From the NCBI GenBank assembly GCA_900473795.1, contig UCMT01000024.1, positions 186,001-250,000 of the forward strand: DNA of 64,000 nt, in the 5' to 3' direction. Source of the DNA: Hyphomicrobiales bacterium. GTDB lineage: Bacteria; Pseudomonadota; Alphaproteobacteria; Rhizobiales; Rhizobiaceae. The notes beneath the pieces were generated by a model, which searched no databases, had not been told where the DNA came from, and was given only the letters and a program-made list of their open reading frames with translations. The translations under genes and the position numbers were made by a program. Shown piece by piece: positions 25,685 through 35,880 of the stretch (positions within the stretch are counted from its first letter, which is position 1; each line of letters starts with the position of its first letter).

Positions 25685-26671
25685 ATGAAAAGCAGAACTC
25701 TTGGGCGCACCGGCGCCACCATTTCCGAAATCGGCTTCGGCGCGTGGCAGATCGGCGGCGCCTGGGGCGATGTTTCGGAGGAAGACGGCAAGCGGGCGCT
25801 GAATGCCGCGCTCGATGCCGGCGTCACCTTCATCGACACGGCCGACGTTTACGGCGACGGCCGCTCGGAAAAGATCATCGCCTCGGTGCTCAAGGAACGC
25901 GGCGGGAACAAGCCCTTCGTCGCCACCAAGGCCGGCCGCCGGCTGAACCCGCATGTCGCCGATGGTTATACCGGCGCCAATATCGAGGCCTTCATCGACC
26001 GCAGCCTTGCCAATCTCGGCGTCGAGAGGCTCGATCTCGTCCAGCTTCATTGCCCGCCGACGGAGGTCTTTTACCGGCCGGACCTGTTCGGCGCGCTGAA
26101 TGGTCTGATCGCCAAGGGCAAGATCCGCAATTATGGCGTCTCCGTCTCCACCGTCGAGGAGGGGCTGAAGGCGATCGAATATCCCGGCGTCGCGACGATC
26201 CAGATCATCTACAACATCTTCCGCCAGCGCCCGCACGACCTGTTCTTCGAGCAGGCGCAGAAGAAGAATGTCGGCATCATCGTCCGTGTGCCGCTGGCCT
26301 CCGGGCTGTTGTCCGGGAAGATCACCGCCGATACCAAGTTTGCCGATGACGACCATCGCAAGTTCAACCGCCACGGCGAATTCTTCGATGTCGGCGAGAC
26401 CTTCGCCGGCGTACCGCTCGAGGTCGCGCTCGAGGCTGTCGAGCAGGTGCGGCCGCTGGTGCCGCAGGGCGTTTCCATGGCGCAATTCGCGCTCGCCTGG
26501 ATCCTCCAGAGTCCCGCCGTCTCCGTCGTCATCCCCGGCGCGCGCAACGAGGCGCAGGCCAAGGCGAATGCGGCAGCCAGCGACGTTCCCGCACTTCCCG
26601 AGGAAACGCTGGCGGAACTCGCCGACGTCTACGAGCGTTTGATCAAGGTTCACGTTCACCAGAAGTGGTGA
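25685..26671 (+). CDS. Aldo/keto reductase
   Basis: A 328-residue NADPH-dependent reductase with an AKR barrel. MKSRTLGRTGATISEIGFG is the typical N-terminus. The catalytic tetrad is recognisable as Asp in FIDTADVYGDG, Tyr of VYGDG, Lys in ATKAGR and His in QLHCPP. The cofactor-binding end is VVIPGARNEAQ. Substrate unknown. A GC-rich hairpin follows. Confidence 0.92.
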   Translation: MKSRTLGRTGATISEIGFGAWQIGGAWGDVSEEDGKRALNAALDAGVTFIDTADVYGDGRSEKIIASVLKERGGNKPFVATKAGRRLNPHVADGYTGANIEAFIDRSLANLGVERLDLVQLHCPPTEVFYRPDLFGALNGLIAKGKIRNYGVSVSTVEEGLKAIEYPGVATIQIIYNIFRQRPHDLFFEQAQKKNVGIIVRVPLASGLLSGKITADTKFADDDHRKFNRHGEFFDVGETFAGVPLEVALEAVEQVRPLVPQGVSMAQFALAWILQSPAVSVVIPGARNEAQAKANAAASDVPALPEETLAELADVYERLIKVHVHQKW

Positions 26672-26679
26672 CGAACCGA

Positions 26680-26703
26680 GCCGCGCCGGGAAATCGGCGC
26701 GGC
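26680..26703 (+). terminator. Hairpin after the aldo/keto reductase gene
   Basis: gccgcgcc and ggcgcggc form a perfect 8-bp stem with an eight-base loop nine bases past the stop. The following tract (cttccc) is poor in T, so termination would be weak. Confidence 0.45.
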
Positions 26704-26729
26704 CTTCCCGGATGTTCGAGGTGCAGCCT

Positions 26730-27157
26730 ATGAACGATCCCTATCGTCTCTCCCGCTTCGTCGAGGCGCAGGAGCCGGTCTATGAAACGGTCCTTCGCGA
26801 ACTGGAACACGGCCGCAAGAAAGCCACTGGATGTGGTTCATCTTTCCGCAGATCGCCGGCCTCGGCCATTCGCCGACCGCCCAGCGGTTTGCCGTCTCCT
26901 CCCTGGATGAAGCCCGCGCCTATCTGGCGCATCCGCTGCTCGGCAGCCGCCTGATCCAGTGCACCCGCACCGTCAACGCGGTGCGCAGCCGCACCGCGCA
27001 CCGGATCTTCGGCTCGCCCGACGACATGAAGTTGCGCTCGTCGATGACGCTGTTTCGCGAAGCGGCAAGCGATCCCGAGCCGTTCAAGACTGCGATCGAC
27101 CGCTATTTCGGCGGTGAAGCCGACCAGCGGACGCTCGACATTATTGCGAAGTCCTGA
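26730..27157 (+). pseudogene. DUF1810 family protein, frameshifted
   Basis: The N-terminal MNDPYRLSRFVEAQEPVYET and GRKK are in one frame; the rest, MWFIFPQIAGLGHSPTAQRF to YFGGEADQRTLDIIAKS, is in another. Family proteins read GRK-x-SHWMWFIFPQ across this point. Adding one A to the AAA near 26820-26822 gives KKSHWMWF and restores a 142-residue protein. This is therefore a single-base deletion in an A-run, real or a sequencing error. DUF1810 has no known function. Confidence 0.85.
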
Positions 27158-27190
27158 GATCCGCGGGAGACATGTCAGAGGAGGGAAACC

Positions 27191-28099
27191 ATGCTGCTCA
27201 AGGGAAAGGTGGCGCTGGTCGCCGGCGCGACGCGTGGCGGCGGGCGCGGCATTGCAGTGGAACTCGGGGCGGCGGGCGCCACCGTCTACGTCACCGGCCG
27301 GACGACGCGGACCGAACAATCCGAGTATCGCCGGCCCGAGACGATCGAGGAAACCGCCGAACTGGTGACGGCGGCGGGCGGCGAAGGCATCCCGGTCCAG
27401 GTCGATCATCTCGACGCAGCCGCGGTTAAGCGGCTCGTCCAGCGCATCGGCCAGGAACAGGCGCGGCTCGACATTCTCGTCAATGACATCTGGGGCGGCG
27501 AGAACCTGTTCGAATGGAACAAGCCGGTCTGGGACCACAATCTCGAAAACGGCCTGAAAATGCTGCGCCTCGGCATCGATACGCATCTGATCACCGCCCA
27601 CCACGCGCTGCCGCTGATGATCGAGCAGCCGGGCGGGCTGTTGGTCGAGGTGACCGACGGCACCGCCGGATACAATGCCAGTCACTACAGGCTGTCGCCC
27701 TTCTACGATCTTGCCAAGGTGGCAGCCAACCGCATGGCCTTCGCCCATGCCAAGGATCTTGCCCCATACCACGCGACCGCCATTTCCATCACCCCCGGCT
27801 GGATGCGCTCGGAGATGATGCTCGGGCATTATCAGGTCAGCGAGGACAACTGGCGCGACGCGACGCGGATACAGCCGCATTTCGTCATCTCGGAAACACC
27901 CCGCTTCCTCGGTCGCGCCGTCGCCGCCCTCGCCGCCGATCCGGACAGGGCGCGCTGGAACGGCCAGTCGGTCTCAAGCGGCGGCCTCGCACAGATCTAC
28001 GGCTTCACCGACCTCGACGGCTCGCGCCCGGACTGCTGGCGCTACATGGACGAGGTGATGGATCCGGGCAAGCCCGCGGATGCGACCGGGTATCGATGA
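27191..28099 (+). CDS. SDR-family oxidoreductase
   Basis: A 302-residue short-chain dehydrogenase with the cofactor-binding GATRGGGRGIAVELG at residues 12-26, where the usual TGxxxGxG is changed to GATRGGGRG. The likely active-site pair YDLAK (Tyr, Lys) is near residue 175. VTGRTTRTEQ suggests NADP preference from its arginines. It is longer than most SDRs and carries the insertion VNDIWGGENLFEWNKPVWDH in two parts. Substrate unknown. AGAGGAGG is a strong ribosome site. Confidence 0.85.
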   Translation: MLLKGKVALVAGATRGGGRGIAVELGAAGATVYVTGRTTRTEQSEYRRPETIEETAELVTAAGGEGIPVQVDHLDAAAVKRLVQRIGQEQARLDILVNDIWGGENLFEWNKPVWDHNLENGLKMLRLGIDTHLITAHHALPLMIEQPGGLLVEVTDGTAGYNASHYRLSPFYDLAKVAANRMAFAHAKDLAPYHATAISITPGWMRSEMMLGHYQVSEDNWRDATRIQPHFVISETPRFLGRAVAALAADPDRARWNGQSVSSGGLAQIYGFTDLDGSRPDCWRYMDEVMDPGKPADATGYR

Positions 28100-28151
28100 G
28101 GAACCGGGAGGCATCCGCTGAAGACAGGATCAAGACAATCTTTAATGCCCG

Positions 28152-29321
<1,170 letters not shown>

Positions 29322-29458
29322 CTATCTCATGTTTCGCCACGCAGAGCTCGCCGCCGGTACCGGCTTCTGGCGCTCTGTGACGGCGACTGCCGGTATCGAA
29401 GGTGGAATGTCGAGACGGGTGGGCGGCTGCAGGCCGAGCGGAACCCGTCCCGGCACAC

Positions 29459-31504
29459 TCATGCCGTCGGCTCTGTCCACAGGCGGGCATCGCGCGCAAG
29501 CGGCGCATACTCGTTCCATTTGGCCAGTTTTTCGAGATAGCGCCGCCGGTAGGCGCGATCGTCCTCGAAGTCGATGTTCGCCGACACAACCTCGGTCCCG
29601 ATTTCGTAATAGACGTCGAGATTGCGCAGGTCCGGCACCGGCGTTTCCCCACGCTCGGCTTCACCCTGCATCTGCCAGAACAGTTGCTCGAGGCGGCGTG
29701 CGAGCGCCGGAATATCGCGCAACGCGCTGGTCTCGCGCTGGCGCTGCAGCGATTCCCTGACCGTCGCAAGGCTTTTGCGGTCACGCTCGAAGGCGATGGC
29801 GCGGCGGACGTAGTCGTCCGGCGTGCTGCAAATCAGTTCCGGGACGCCGGCGGCCGAGATGATGCTGCCGCAGAAACGCGCGGCGAAGCTTTTCCCGGTC
29901 ATCGTCACGATCGGCAATCCCATGGTGATCGCGTCCGCCGCGGTGGAATGCGCGCCATAGGGAAAGGTGTCGAGGAAGAGGTCGGCCAGGCCGATGCGCG
30001 CGAGATGGTTCGGATTGTCCGCCTTGGGTGCAAAAATGAGCCGCTCGGCCGCCACGCCGCTTTGCGCGGCCGCCTGGCGCAGGCGCTGGTTGACGTCCGC
30101 GTCCCCTCCCAGCAGCCACAGCACGCTGCCCGGCGTCTCCGAAAGGATTGCCATCCAGCGGGCAAAGCAGCTGGCGTTGATTTTCTGCATGCCGTTGAAG
30201 CACGCATAGACGAAAGCATCCTCCGGCAGACCGGCCTGTGTCCGGCTTGGCGGCGCGGCAATCAGCCGCTTGCGGTCGACCGGCTGGTTGCAGGCAATCC
30301 TCAGCACCTTTTCGGAATAGTAGATCTCGTTTTCCGGCGGGACGATGTGCCCGTCGGCGATCATGTAGTGGTGAAACGGGCTGCCCATGGAACCCGGATA
30401 GCCGCAGAAATTGACAATGACCGGTGCAGGCCGATAGGCGAAGATCTTCGTGCGTGCATGCTTGGTGTAGCCGTTGACGTCGACGAGGATGTCGATTTCG
30501 TCGGCGACGATTTGCGTTGCCGCCTCGAGGTCGTCGACCGCGGCGATGTCACGCCAGCAATCGACCGCGTTCTTGATCCGCTCTTGCGTTGCGTCGTTGG
30601 AGCGGGGCTCACCGCAATAGTAGGCAAAGATCTCGACGCTGCTCTTGTCATGCAGTTCCAGAACTTCGCTGAGCGCAAAGCCGACCGCGTGCTCGCGCAG
30701 ATCCGAGGAGAGATAGCCGACACGCAAACGCTGTCCGGTTCCCGATTTCTGCTGCAGCGGCTTGCGCTGGAAACCACTGAGATCGGGCCGCCCGACCAGC
30801 GATTTGTTGTAACGGTAGGCCTTGGCGAGCTGGAACAGCGGGTCGTCGGCATAGCAACCGAGCGTCAGCGGCGACATCGCGTCCAGCAACTGGCGGGTCG
30901 AGACATGGTCCGATGCGACCAAAACCGGCCACTTGCACTGCCGCTGGCGCAAGGAGGTCCAGTGCTGGCCTGCCTCGGTCTTGTCGGGCCGCAACTCGAT
31001 CGCTTGCCACAGGGCCGTTTCCGCCTCTTCCATCTGGCCCGAGCTCTCCAGAACGCGGCCGATGTGCTGGAGCATCATCAGGCGGTGACTGACCTGTCCG
31101 GCAGTGATCTCGGCGGTCGCCTCGACGAAGCTGCGCCATTGCTGGACGGCCTGACCGGTCAGGCCGCAATCCTCCAGCGCACGGCCGAGATTGACATGTG
31201 CCTGTCCGAAGCGCGGCTCGATCTTCAAGCAGGCGCGCAATGCATGGATCGAGCCGGCAACATCTCCCATCTGCCGCAGGGTGACCGAATAGTTGAAATA
31301 AGCGAGGTGCAGGAGGGCATTGGCGTCGTTGAACGCGATCCAGGTCTTGTAGAGCTCGGCTGCCTGCGGCCTTTGCCCGGCAGCGTTCAGGCTTTCCGCG
31401 ATCTGAAACAACTCGGCGAGCGACAGGTTTTGGGTTCGCGCCCGTTCCAACACGCTGGCGAGGGGCGAAACGCGGTCTGAGGCGAATGCATTATTGATGA
31501 GCAT
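29459..31504 (-). CDS. SPINDLY-type O-GlcNAc transferase-like protein with TPR domain
   Basis: A 681-residue protein with TPR-like helical repeats at about residues 30-230 (for example RFGQAHVNLGRALEDCGLTG) and a GT41 catalytic region at about 275-600. GT41 marks are RVGYLSSDLREHAVG, DILVDVNGYTKHARTKIF, VNFCGYPGSMGSP, YACFNGMQKINA and DLFLDTFPYGAHSTAADAI. Such enzymes transfer GlcNAc (in some cases fucose) to Ser/Thr of proteins. The start MLINNAFASD at 31504 is preferred; the frame is open to 31624 but without family residues. It is divergent from a 1143-residue Ser/Thr-rich repeat protein, an obvious candidate substrate; that is inference. Confidence 0.9.
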   Translation of the reverse strand: MLINNAFASDRVSPLASVLERARTQNLSLAELFQIAESLNAAGQRPQAAELYKTWIAFNDANALLHLAYFNYSVTLRQMGDVAGSIHALRACLKIEPRFGQAHVNLGRALEDCGLTGQAVQQWRSFVEATAEITAGQVSHRLMMLQHIGRVLESSGQMEEAETALWQAIELRPDKTEAGQHWTSLRQRQCKWPVLVASDHVSTRQLLDAMSPLTLGCYADDPLFQLAKAYRYNKSLVGRPDLSGFQRKPLQQKSGTGQRLRVGYLSSDLREHAVGFALSEVLELHDKSSVEIFAYYCGEPRSNDATQERIKNAVDCWRDIAAVDDLEAATQIVADEIDILVDVNGYTKHARTKIFAYRPAPVIVNFCGYPGSMGSPFHHYMIADGHIVPPENEIYYSEKVLRIACNQPVDRKRLIAAPPSRTQAGLPEDAFVYACFNGMQKINASCFARWMAILSETPGSVLWLLGGDADVNQRLRQAAAQSGVAAERLIFAPKADNPNHLARIGLADLFLDTFPYGAHSTAADAITMGLPIVTMTGKSFAARFCGSIISAAGVPELICSTPDDYVRRAIAFERDRKSLATVRESLQRQRETSALRDIPALARRLEQLFWQMQGEAERGETPVPDLRNLDVYYEIGTEVVSANIDFEDDRAYRRRYLEKLAKWNEYAPLARDARLWTEPTA

Positions 31505-32091
31505 AGATATCTCGCAAACAGGCGGCCTGACGGCTGGCGTTGAAACTATGCGCAGAACTTCTATCGGCACTAGCTTGCGTTGGGCTTGTCGTTTTGCCGT
31601 ATCGCGCCAGGTTTGCCCGATCACCTCTGCCTGCGCGGCCCGCGGGATGCCCTAAAATCGGACAGATTGCCCGACTCGAAAAATACCGTTAAGCAAGTTG
31701 TTAACCCAAAATTAGAAAATTCCGTATACACAGGGTTACAAATCCTCTGCTGAAAACGCGTCTCGCGGATGTGTCCCAGGCAGATGTCGGTGAAACCGTC
31801 TTGCTGCGGCAGGCTCGAGTTCACAGGTGTAGGAATCAGGGTCGCAACGCGGTCCTGGGTGCATGATGCCCTTCCAACGCGCTGGCTCCTGCGAGCCATG
31901 TTCCACGTACATTATCAATCCAACGGGACGCTTGAATGGTCGATGCCGGTGACGGCGTTCAACCAGACGGGCACGCCGCCAGCAGGCGCAGGACGCGCCT
32001 GAGGCCGTGGTGAAGAAGCTCTGGCAGTTTTTTCGCGCCCGATGGCAAGCGAATGACATTTTCAATTGGTATCGTGAAAGGGCGCGCGTCC
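31505..32091. promoter_or_regulatory. 587-base divergent gap between the GT41 and octapeptide-repeat genes
   Basis: No convincing coding sequence in either direction. The stretch from about 31670 to 31745 is A/T-rich and contains ttaaccc at 31701-31707 and gggtta at 31733-31738 as an inverted pair around 25 bases; promoters for one or both genes probably lie here. The rest, to 32091, is G/C-rich and featureless to me. Confidence 0.4.
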
Positions 32092-35000
32092 ATGACTTCG
32101 ATCATTTCTTCTCTGACCGTCAACCAAATCCGGTCTCTTTCCACCACAACGATCGCTTCTCTGACCTCGGATGACGTCGCCGCACTGTCGACCGCGCAGG
32201 TCAAGGTGCTCAGCTCGACTCAGATCGCGGCCCTGCAGACCGAGGATCTGGCGGCTTTCAGCACCAACCAGCTTAGCGCCGTATCGACGACCGCTATCGC
32301 CGGTTTGAGCCTGGACCACCTGGCCGCTCTGGAAACCGCCAAGATCGCAAGCCTCGCCACCACGCAAGTCGCAGCGCTGAGCTCCACGCAGATCGATGGC
32401 CTGTCCTCTGACCAAGTCGGAGCCTTGAGCTCCGCGCAGGTCGGCGCCCTGGGCTCGGTTGCTATCGCCGTCCTGTCGACGGATGACATCGCCGCGTTTT
32501 CGACCGACGATGTTGCCGCGCTCAGCGTGAAGGCTCTGGCGGGACTGTCCGCCACCAACGTCGCAGTCCTCTCCACCAGCCAGGTCGCGGTGCTAAAGAC
32601 AACCCAGGTCGCGGCGCTGAAGTCCACGCAGATCGCAGCCCTGACCACCGACCAGATCGGCGCCCTGACCTCCTCGCAGGTCGCAGCGCTGACTTCGACG
32701 CAAATCACGGCCCTGACCACCGACGCCATCGCGGCACTCACCACCGATCAGGTCGCAGCCCTCAGCGCGAAAACGGTCGCGGCCTTGAGCTCCGCGCAAG
32801 TCGACGCTTTGAGCTCCGCGCAGGTTGAGGCTTTCACCTCCACTCAGGTCGCGGCCTTGAGCTCCGCGGCGATTGCCGCCGTTTCCACGGACGACATCGC
32901 AACGTTCTCGACCGACGATATCGCCGCCATCAGCGCGAAGGCTCTTGCCGGCCTGTCTGCCACCAACGTCGCGGTCCTCTCCACCGGCCAGGTCGCGGCA
33001 CTGAAGACGACCCAGGTTGTCGCACTGAAGTCCACGCAGATCGCCGCCCTGACCTCCGACCAGATCGGCGCCCTGACCTCCTCGCAGGTTGGCGTGCTGA
33101 ACGCGACCCAGGTTGCGGCCCTGACCACCGACGCCGTCGCGGCTCTCTCCACCGACCAGATCGCTGCCCTGAGCTCGAAGGCGGTGGCAGGTTTGACCAC
33201 AGCCCAGATCGGCGCCTTGAGCTCCGCCCAGACCGGGGCTCTGAGCTCCACGCAGATCGGCGCCCTCGGTTCGGCGGCAATTGCCGCCCTGTCGAGCGAA
33301 GACATCGCAGCATTTTCTACGGCCGACGTCGCTGCGATCGGCGCGAAGGCGCTGGCTGGCCTGACCACCGACAACGTCGCAGTCCTCTCGACCGACCAGG
33401 TCGCTGCGCTGACGACCATCCAGATCGCCGCCCTGTCCTCCGCTCAGGCCGGCGCCCTGACCTCCGATCAGGTCGGCGCCCTGACCACGGCGCAGATCGG
33501 TGCCCTGAATTCGGCCGCGGTCGGCGCCATGAGCACGGACGACATCGCCACGTTCTCTGCCACCGACATCGCCGCCATCAGCGTGAAGGCGCTGGCGGGC
33601 CTGACCACCGACAACGTCGCGGTACTCTCGACCGACCAGGTCGCCGCGCTGACGACGGGCCAGACCGCGGCGCTGAAGTCCACCCAGATCGCCGCCTTGA
33701 CCACCGACCAGGTCGCCGCGCTGACTTCCTCGCAGGTTGGCGTGCTGAGCGCGACCCAGGTTGCGGCCCTGAGCACCGACAAAATCGCCGCGCTCACCAC
33801 CGATCAGGTTGCGGCCCTGAGCGCGAAGGCGGTGACGGCTCTGACCTCCGTACAGGTCGGCGCTCTGAGCTCCGACCAGGTCGGCGCCTTGACGTCCACG
33901 CAGGTCGGCGCCCTGGGCTCGGCAGCACTTGCCGCCCTGAGCACGGATGACATCGCAACGTTCTCGACCGACGATATCGCAGCGATCGGCGTCAAGGCAC
34001 TGACGGGCCTGACCACCGACGCCGTCGCGGTGCTCTCGACCGCACAGGTCGGCGCCCTGACGACGACCCAGATCGCCGCACTGTCGTCGGCCCAGGCCAG
34101 CGCCCTGACCTCCGACCAGGTCGACGCCTTGAGCACCACGCAGATCGCCGCCCTGAGTTCGGCTGCGGTCGCCGTCATGGGCACGGAGGACCTCGCCACA
34201 TTCTCTGCCACCGATATCGCTGCCATCAGCACGAAGTCGCTGGCCGGATTGACCACCGCCAACGTTGCGGCACTCTCGACCGACCAGGTCGCCGCGCTGA
34301 CGACGGGCCAGACCGCGGTGCTGAAGGCCACCCAGATCGCCGCCTTGACCACCGACCAGGTCGGCGTTTTGACCACCGCGCAGATCGGCGCCCTCAGCAC
34401 GACGCAAGTCGCGTCGCTGACATCGACGCAGATCGGCGCCCTGACCACGACGCAGATCGACGGTCTGACCTCGACGCAGATCGGCGCCCTGAATTCGGCT
34501 GCAATTTCCGCCCTGAGCACGGACGGCATCGCAGCGTTTTCGGCCACCGATATCGCCGCGATCAGCGCCAAGGCGCTGACGGGCCTGTCCACTACGAATG
34601 TGGCAGCACTCACCGCCACCCAGGTCGCTGCCCTGACGACGGCCCAGACTGCGGCGCTGAGCTCCGCTCAGCTCGGGGTCCTGACCACCGACCAGGTCGG
34701 CGCCCTGACCTCGGCCCAGATCGGCGCCCTGACCTCGACGCAGGTTGCAGCTCTGAGCACCGAGAACATCGCGGCGCTCTCCACCGGTCAGGTCGCATCC
34801 CTGAGCTCCGGCGCGGTTGCCGCCTTGACGTCTGCACAGATCGGGGCTTTGACCTCCACCCAGGTCGAGGCGTTGACCTCAACCCAGGTCGGAGCCTTGA
34901 GTTCGACTGAACTCGCCGCCCTGAGCACGGAAGATATCGCGACCTTCTCCACCGACGATATCGCCGCGATCAGCACGAAGGCCCTGGCAGGCCTGACCAC

Positions 35001-35523
35001 CGATAGCGTGGCAATCCTCTCGACCGGTCAGGTCGCGGCCCTGAAGTCGACGCAGATCGCGGCGCTGACGACCACTCAGATCGGGGTTCTGAGCACCGAC
35101 CAGATCGGCGCTCTGACCACCACCCAGATCGGCCTCCTGAGCTCGACGCAGGTTGCGGCTCTGAGCACCGAAAACGTCGCGGCGCTCACCACCGATCAGG
35201 TCGCCGCCTTGAGCGTGAAGTCGGTCGTAGCGCTGACCTCCGAACAGGTCGAGGCTTTGACCACCGCACAGGCAGGGGCTTTGACGTCCGCACAGGTCGC
35301 CGCCCTGGGTTCGACGGCGATCGCCGCTCTGGCCACCGAAGACCTCGCGGCGTTCTCGACCGACGATATCGCCGCGATCAGCACGAAGGCATTGCCGGGA
35401 CTGTCCACGGACGACATTGCCAGCCTCGGCAGCGCGCAACTGCAGGCGTTCACGACGACCCAGCTGCAGGCGATGGATACGACACAGGTCGAGGCGGTCA
35501 TCGCCGCCTATCAGGCACTCTGA
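32092..35523 (+). CDS. Giant Ser/Thr-rich octapeptide-repeat protein
   Basis: A 1143-residue protein made of about 142 consecutive octapeptides with no insertion or deletion that breaks phase. The consensus is [ST]-[STA]-x-Q-[VI]-x-A-L, for example STQIAALT, TDQVGALT, SAQVGALS. Ser and Thr are about a third of residues; there is no Cys, no signal peptide and no transmembrane segment. Every 10 or 17 octads an acidic anchor appears (EDIATFS, DDIAAIS, KALAGL, NVAVLST). The C-terminus ends QLQAMDTTQVEAVIAAYQAL. Similar proteins are annotated loosely as heme-utilisation or adhesin-like, without demonstrated function. Helical solenoid or β-solenoid folds are both possible. An in-frame ATG at 32053 is an alternative start. 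It is divergent from a GT41 glycosyltransferase. Confidence 0.85.
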   Translation: MTSIISSLTVNQIRSLSTTTIASLTSDDVAALSTAQVKVLSSTQIAALQTEDLAAFSTNQLSAVSTTAIAGLSLDHLAALETAKIASLATTQVAALSSTQIDGLSSDQVGALSSAQVGALGSVAIAVLSTDDIAAFSTDDVAALSVKALAGLSATNVAVLSTSQVAVLKTTQVAALKSTQIAALTTDQIGALTSSQVAALTSTQITALTTDAIAALTTDQVAALSAKTVAALSSAQVDALSSAQVEAFTSTQVAALSSAAIAAVSTDDIATFSTDDIAAISAKALAGLSATNVAVLSTGQVAALKTTQVVALKSTQIAALTSDQIGALTSSQVGVLNATQVAALTTDAVAALSTDQIAALSSKAVAGLTTAQIGALSSAQTGALSSTQIGALGSAAIAALSSEDIAAFSTADVAAIGAKALAGLTTDNVAVLSTDQVAALTTIQIAALSSAQAGALTSDQVGALTTAQIGALNSAAVGAMSTDDIATFSATDIAAISVKALAGLTTDNVAVLSTDQVAALTTGQTAALKSTQIAALTTDQVAALTSSQVGVLSATQVAALSTDKIAALTTDQVAALSAKAVTALTSVQVGALSSDQVGALTSTQVGALGSAALAALSTDDIATFSTDDIAAIGVKALTGLTTDAVAVLSTAQVGALTTTQIAALSSAQASALTSDQVDALSTTQIAALSSAAVAVMGTEDLATFSATDIAAISTKSLAGLTTANVAALSTDQVAALTTGQTAVLKATQIAALTTDQVGVLTTAQIGALSTTQVASLTSTQIGALTTTQIDGLTSTQIGALNSAAISALSTDGIAAFSATDIAAISAKALTGLSTTNVAALTATQVAALTTAQTAALSSAQLGVLTTDQVGALTSAQIGALTSTQVAALSTENIAALSTGQVASLSSGAVAALTSAQIGALTSTQVEALTSTQVGALSSTELAALSTEDIATFSTDDIAAISTKALAGLTTDSVAILSTGQVAALKSTQIAALTTTQIGVLSTDQIGALTTTQIGLLSSTQVAALSTENVAALTTDQVAALSVKSVVALTSEQVEALTTAQAGALTSAQVAALGSTAIAALATEDLAAFSTDDIAAISTKALPGLSTDDIASLGSAQLQAFTTTQLQAMDTTQVEAVIAAYQAL
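32215..35520 (+). repeat. Higher-order octad array: blocks of 10, 17, 17, 10, 17, 10, 14, 17, 17 and a partial block
   Basis: Blocks, defined by the recurring anchor, begin at 32215, 32455, 32863, 33271, 33511, 33919, 34159, 34495, 34903 and 35311. Their lengths are 10, 17, 17, 10, 17, 10, 14, 17 and 17 octads (24 bases each), then an incomplete last block. The 17+10 pair at 32863-33510 is matched by 33511-34158, a 648-base higher-order repeat. The array looks like a product of unequal recombination of whole octads. Confidence 0.9.
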
Positions 35524-35880
35524 CGGCTAGCGGCGCGGCTCCGGCCGCGCCGTGAAACCTTCGGTAGACACGCAAAATCGAGCGGCGCTTTTTTCGGAAA
35601 AGCGCCGCCTTTGTGATTCAACCGAAATCGTCGCGAGCGGCACAAGCCCGCCACCGTCGACAGGGCCGGCATGGCATGCGGGAACAGGTGCCACTCCTCG
35701 AAAACACCTCCCCTTTTAGAAGACTCGACACCCTCCCTATGGGCTAGGGCAGCCAAGTTGTAGGGCGCATTGCTCGAACGGACGCCAGGCGATTCCTGTC
35801 GCGCTGCCGCGGCCTTCAACACTACCGCCAAGCCGTGCTGTCGTATGTCCAACAAACATCGAATATGACCGCCTCGGCTG
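35524..35880. other. Gap between the octad gene and the MBL gene
   Basis: It holds a hairpin just after the octad gene (ggcgcgg/ccgcgcc, about 35531-35552) and the terminator at 35582-35608. From about 35620 to 35880 I see no gene; a 114-residue reverse frame there has no family features. Confidence 0.5.
35582..35608 (+). terminator. Rho-independent-type terminator after the octad gene
   Basis: gcggcgctttt pairs with aaaagcgccgc around a short loop, an 11-bp stem 59 bases past the stop, followed by ctttgtg. The T-run is short, but the stem itself has a T-rich/A-rich inner half. Confidence 0.65.

Noticed and set aside
32593-34407. Reverse-strand open frames of up to 604 codons opposite the octad gene
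   Set aside because: They are mirror translations of the 24-base repeat and have no start context or family features.
32215-35520. CRISPR-like or tandem non-coding repeat
   Set aside because: Units are 24 bases without spacers, keep reading frame throughout and vary mostly at synonymous or tolerated positions; this is coding repetition.
35511-35855. Reverse 114-codon frame after the octad gene
   Set aside because: It runs through the terminator hairpin and into the end of the octad gene; composition is that of non-coding DNA.
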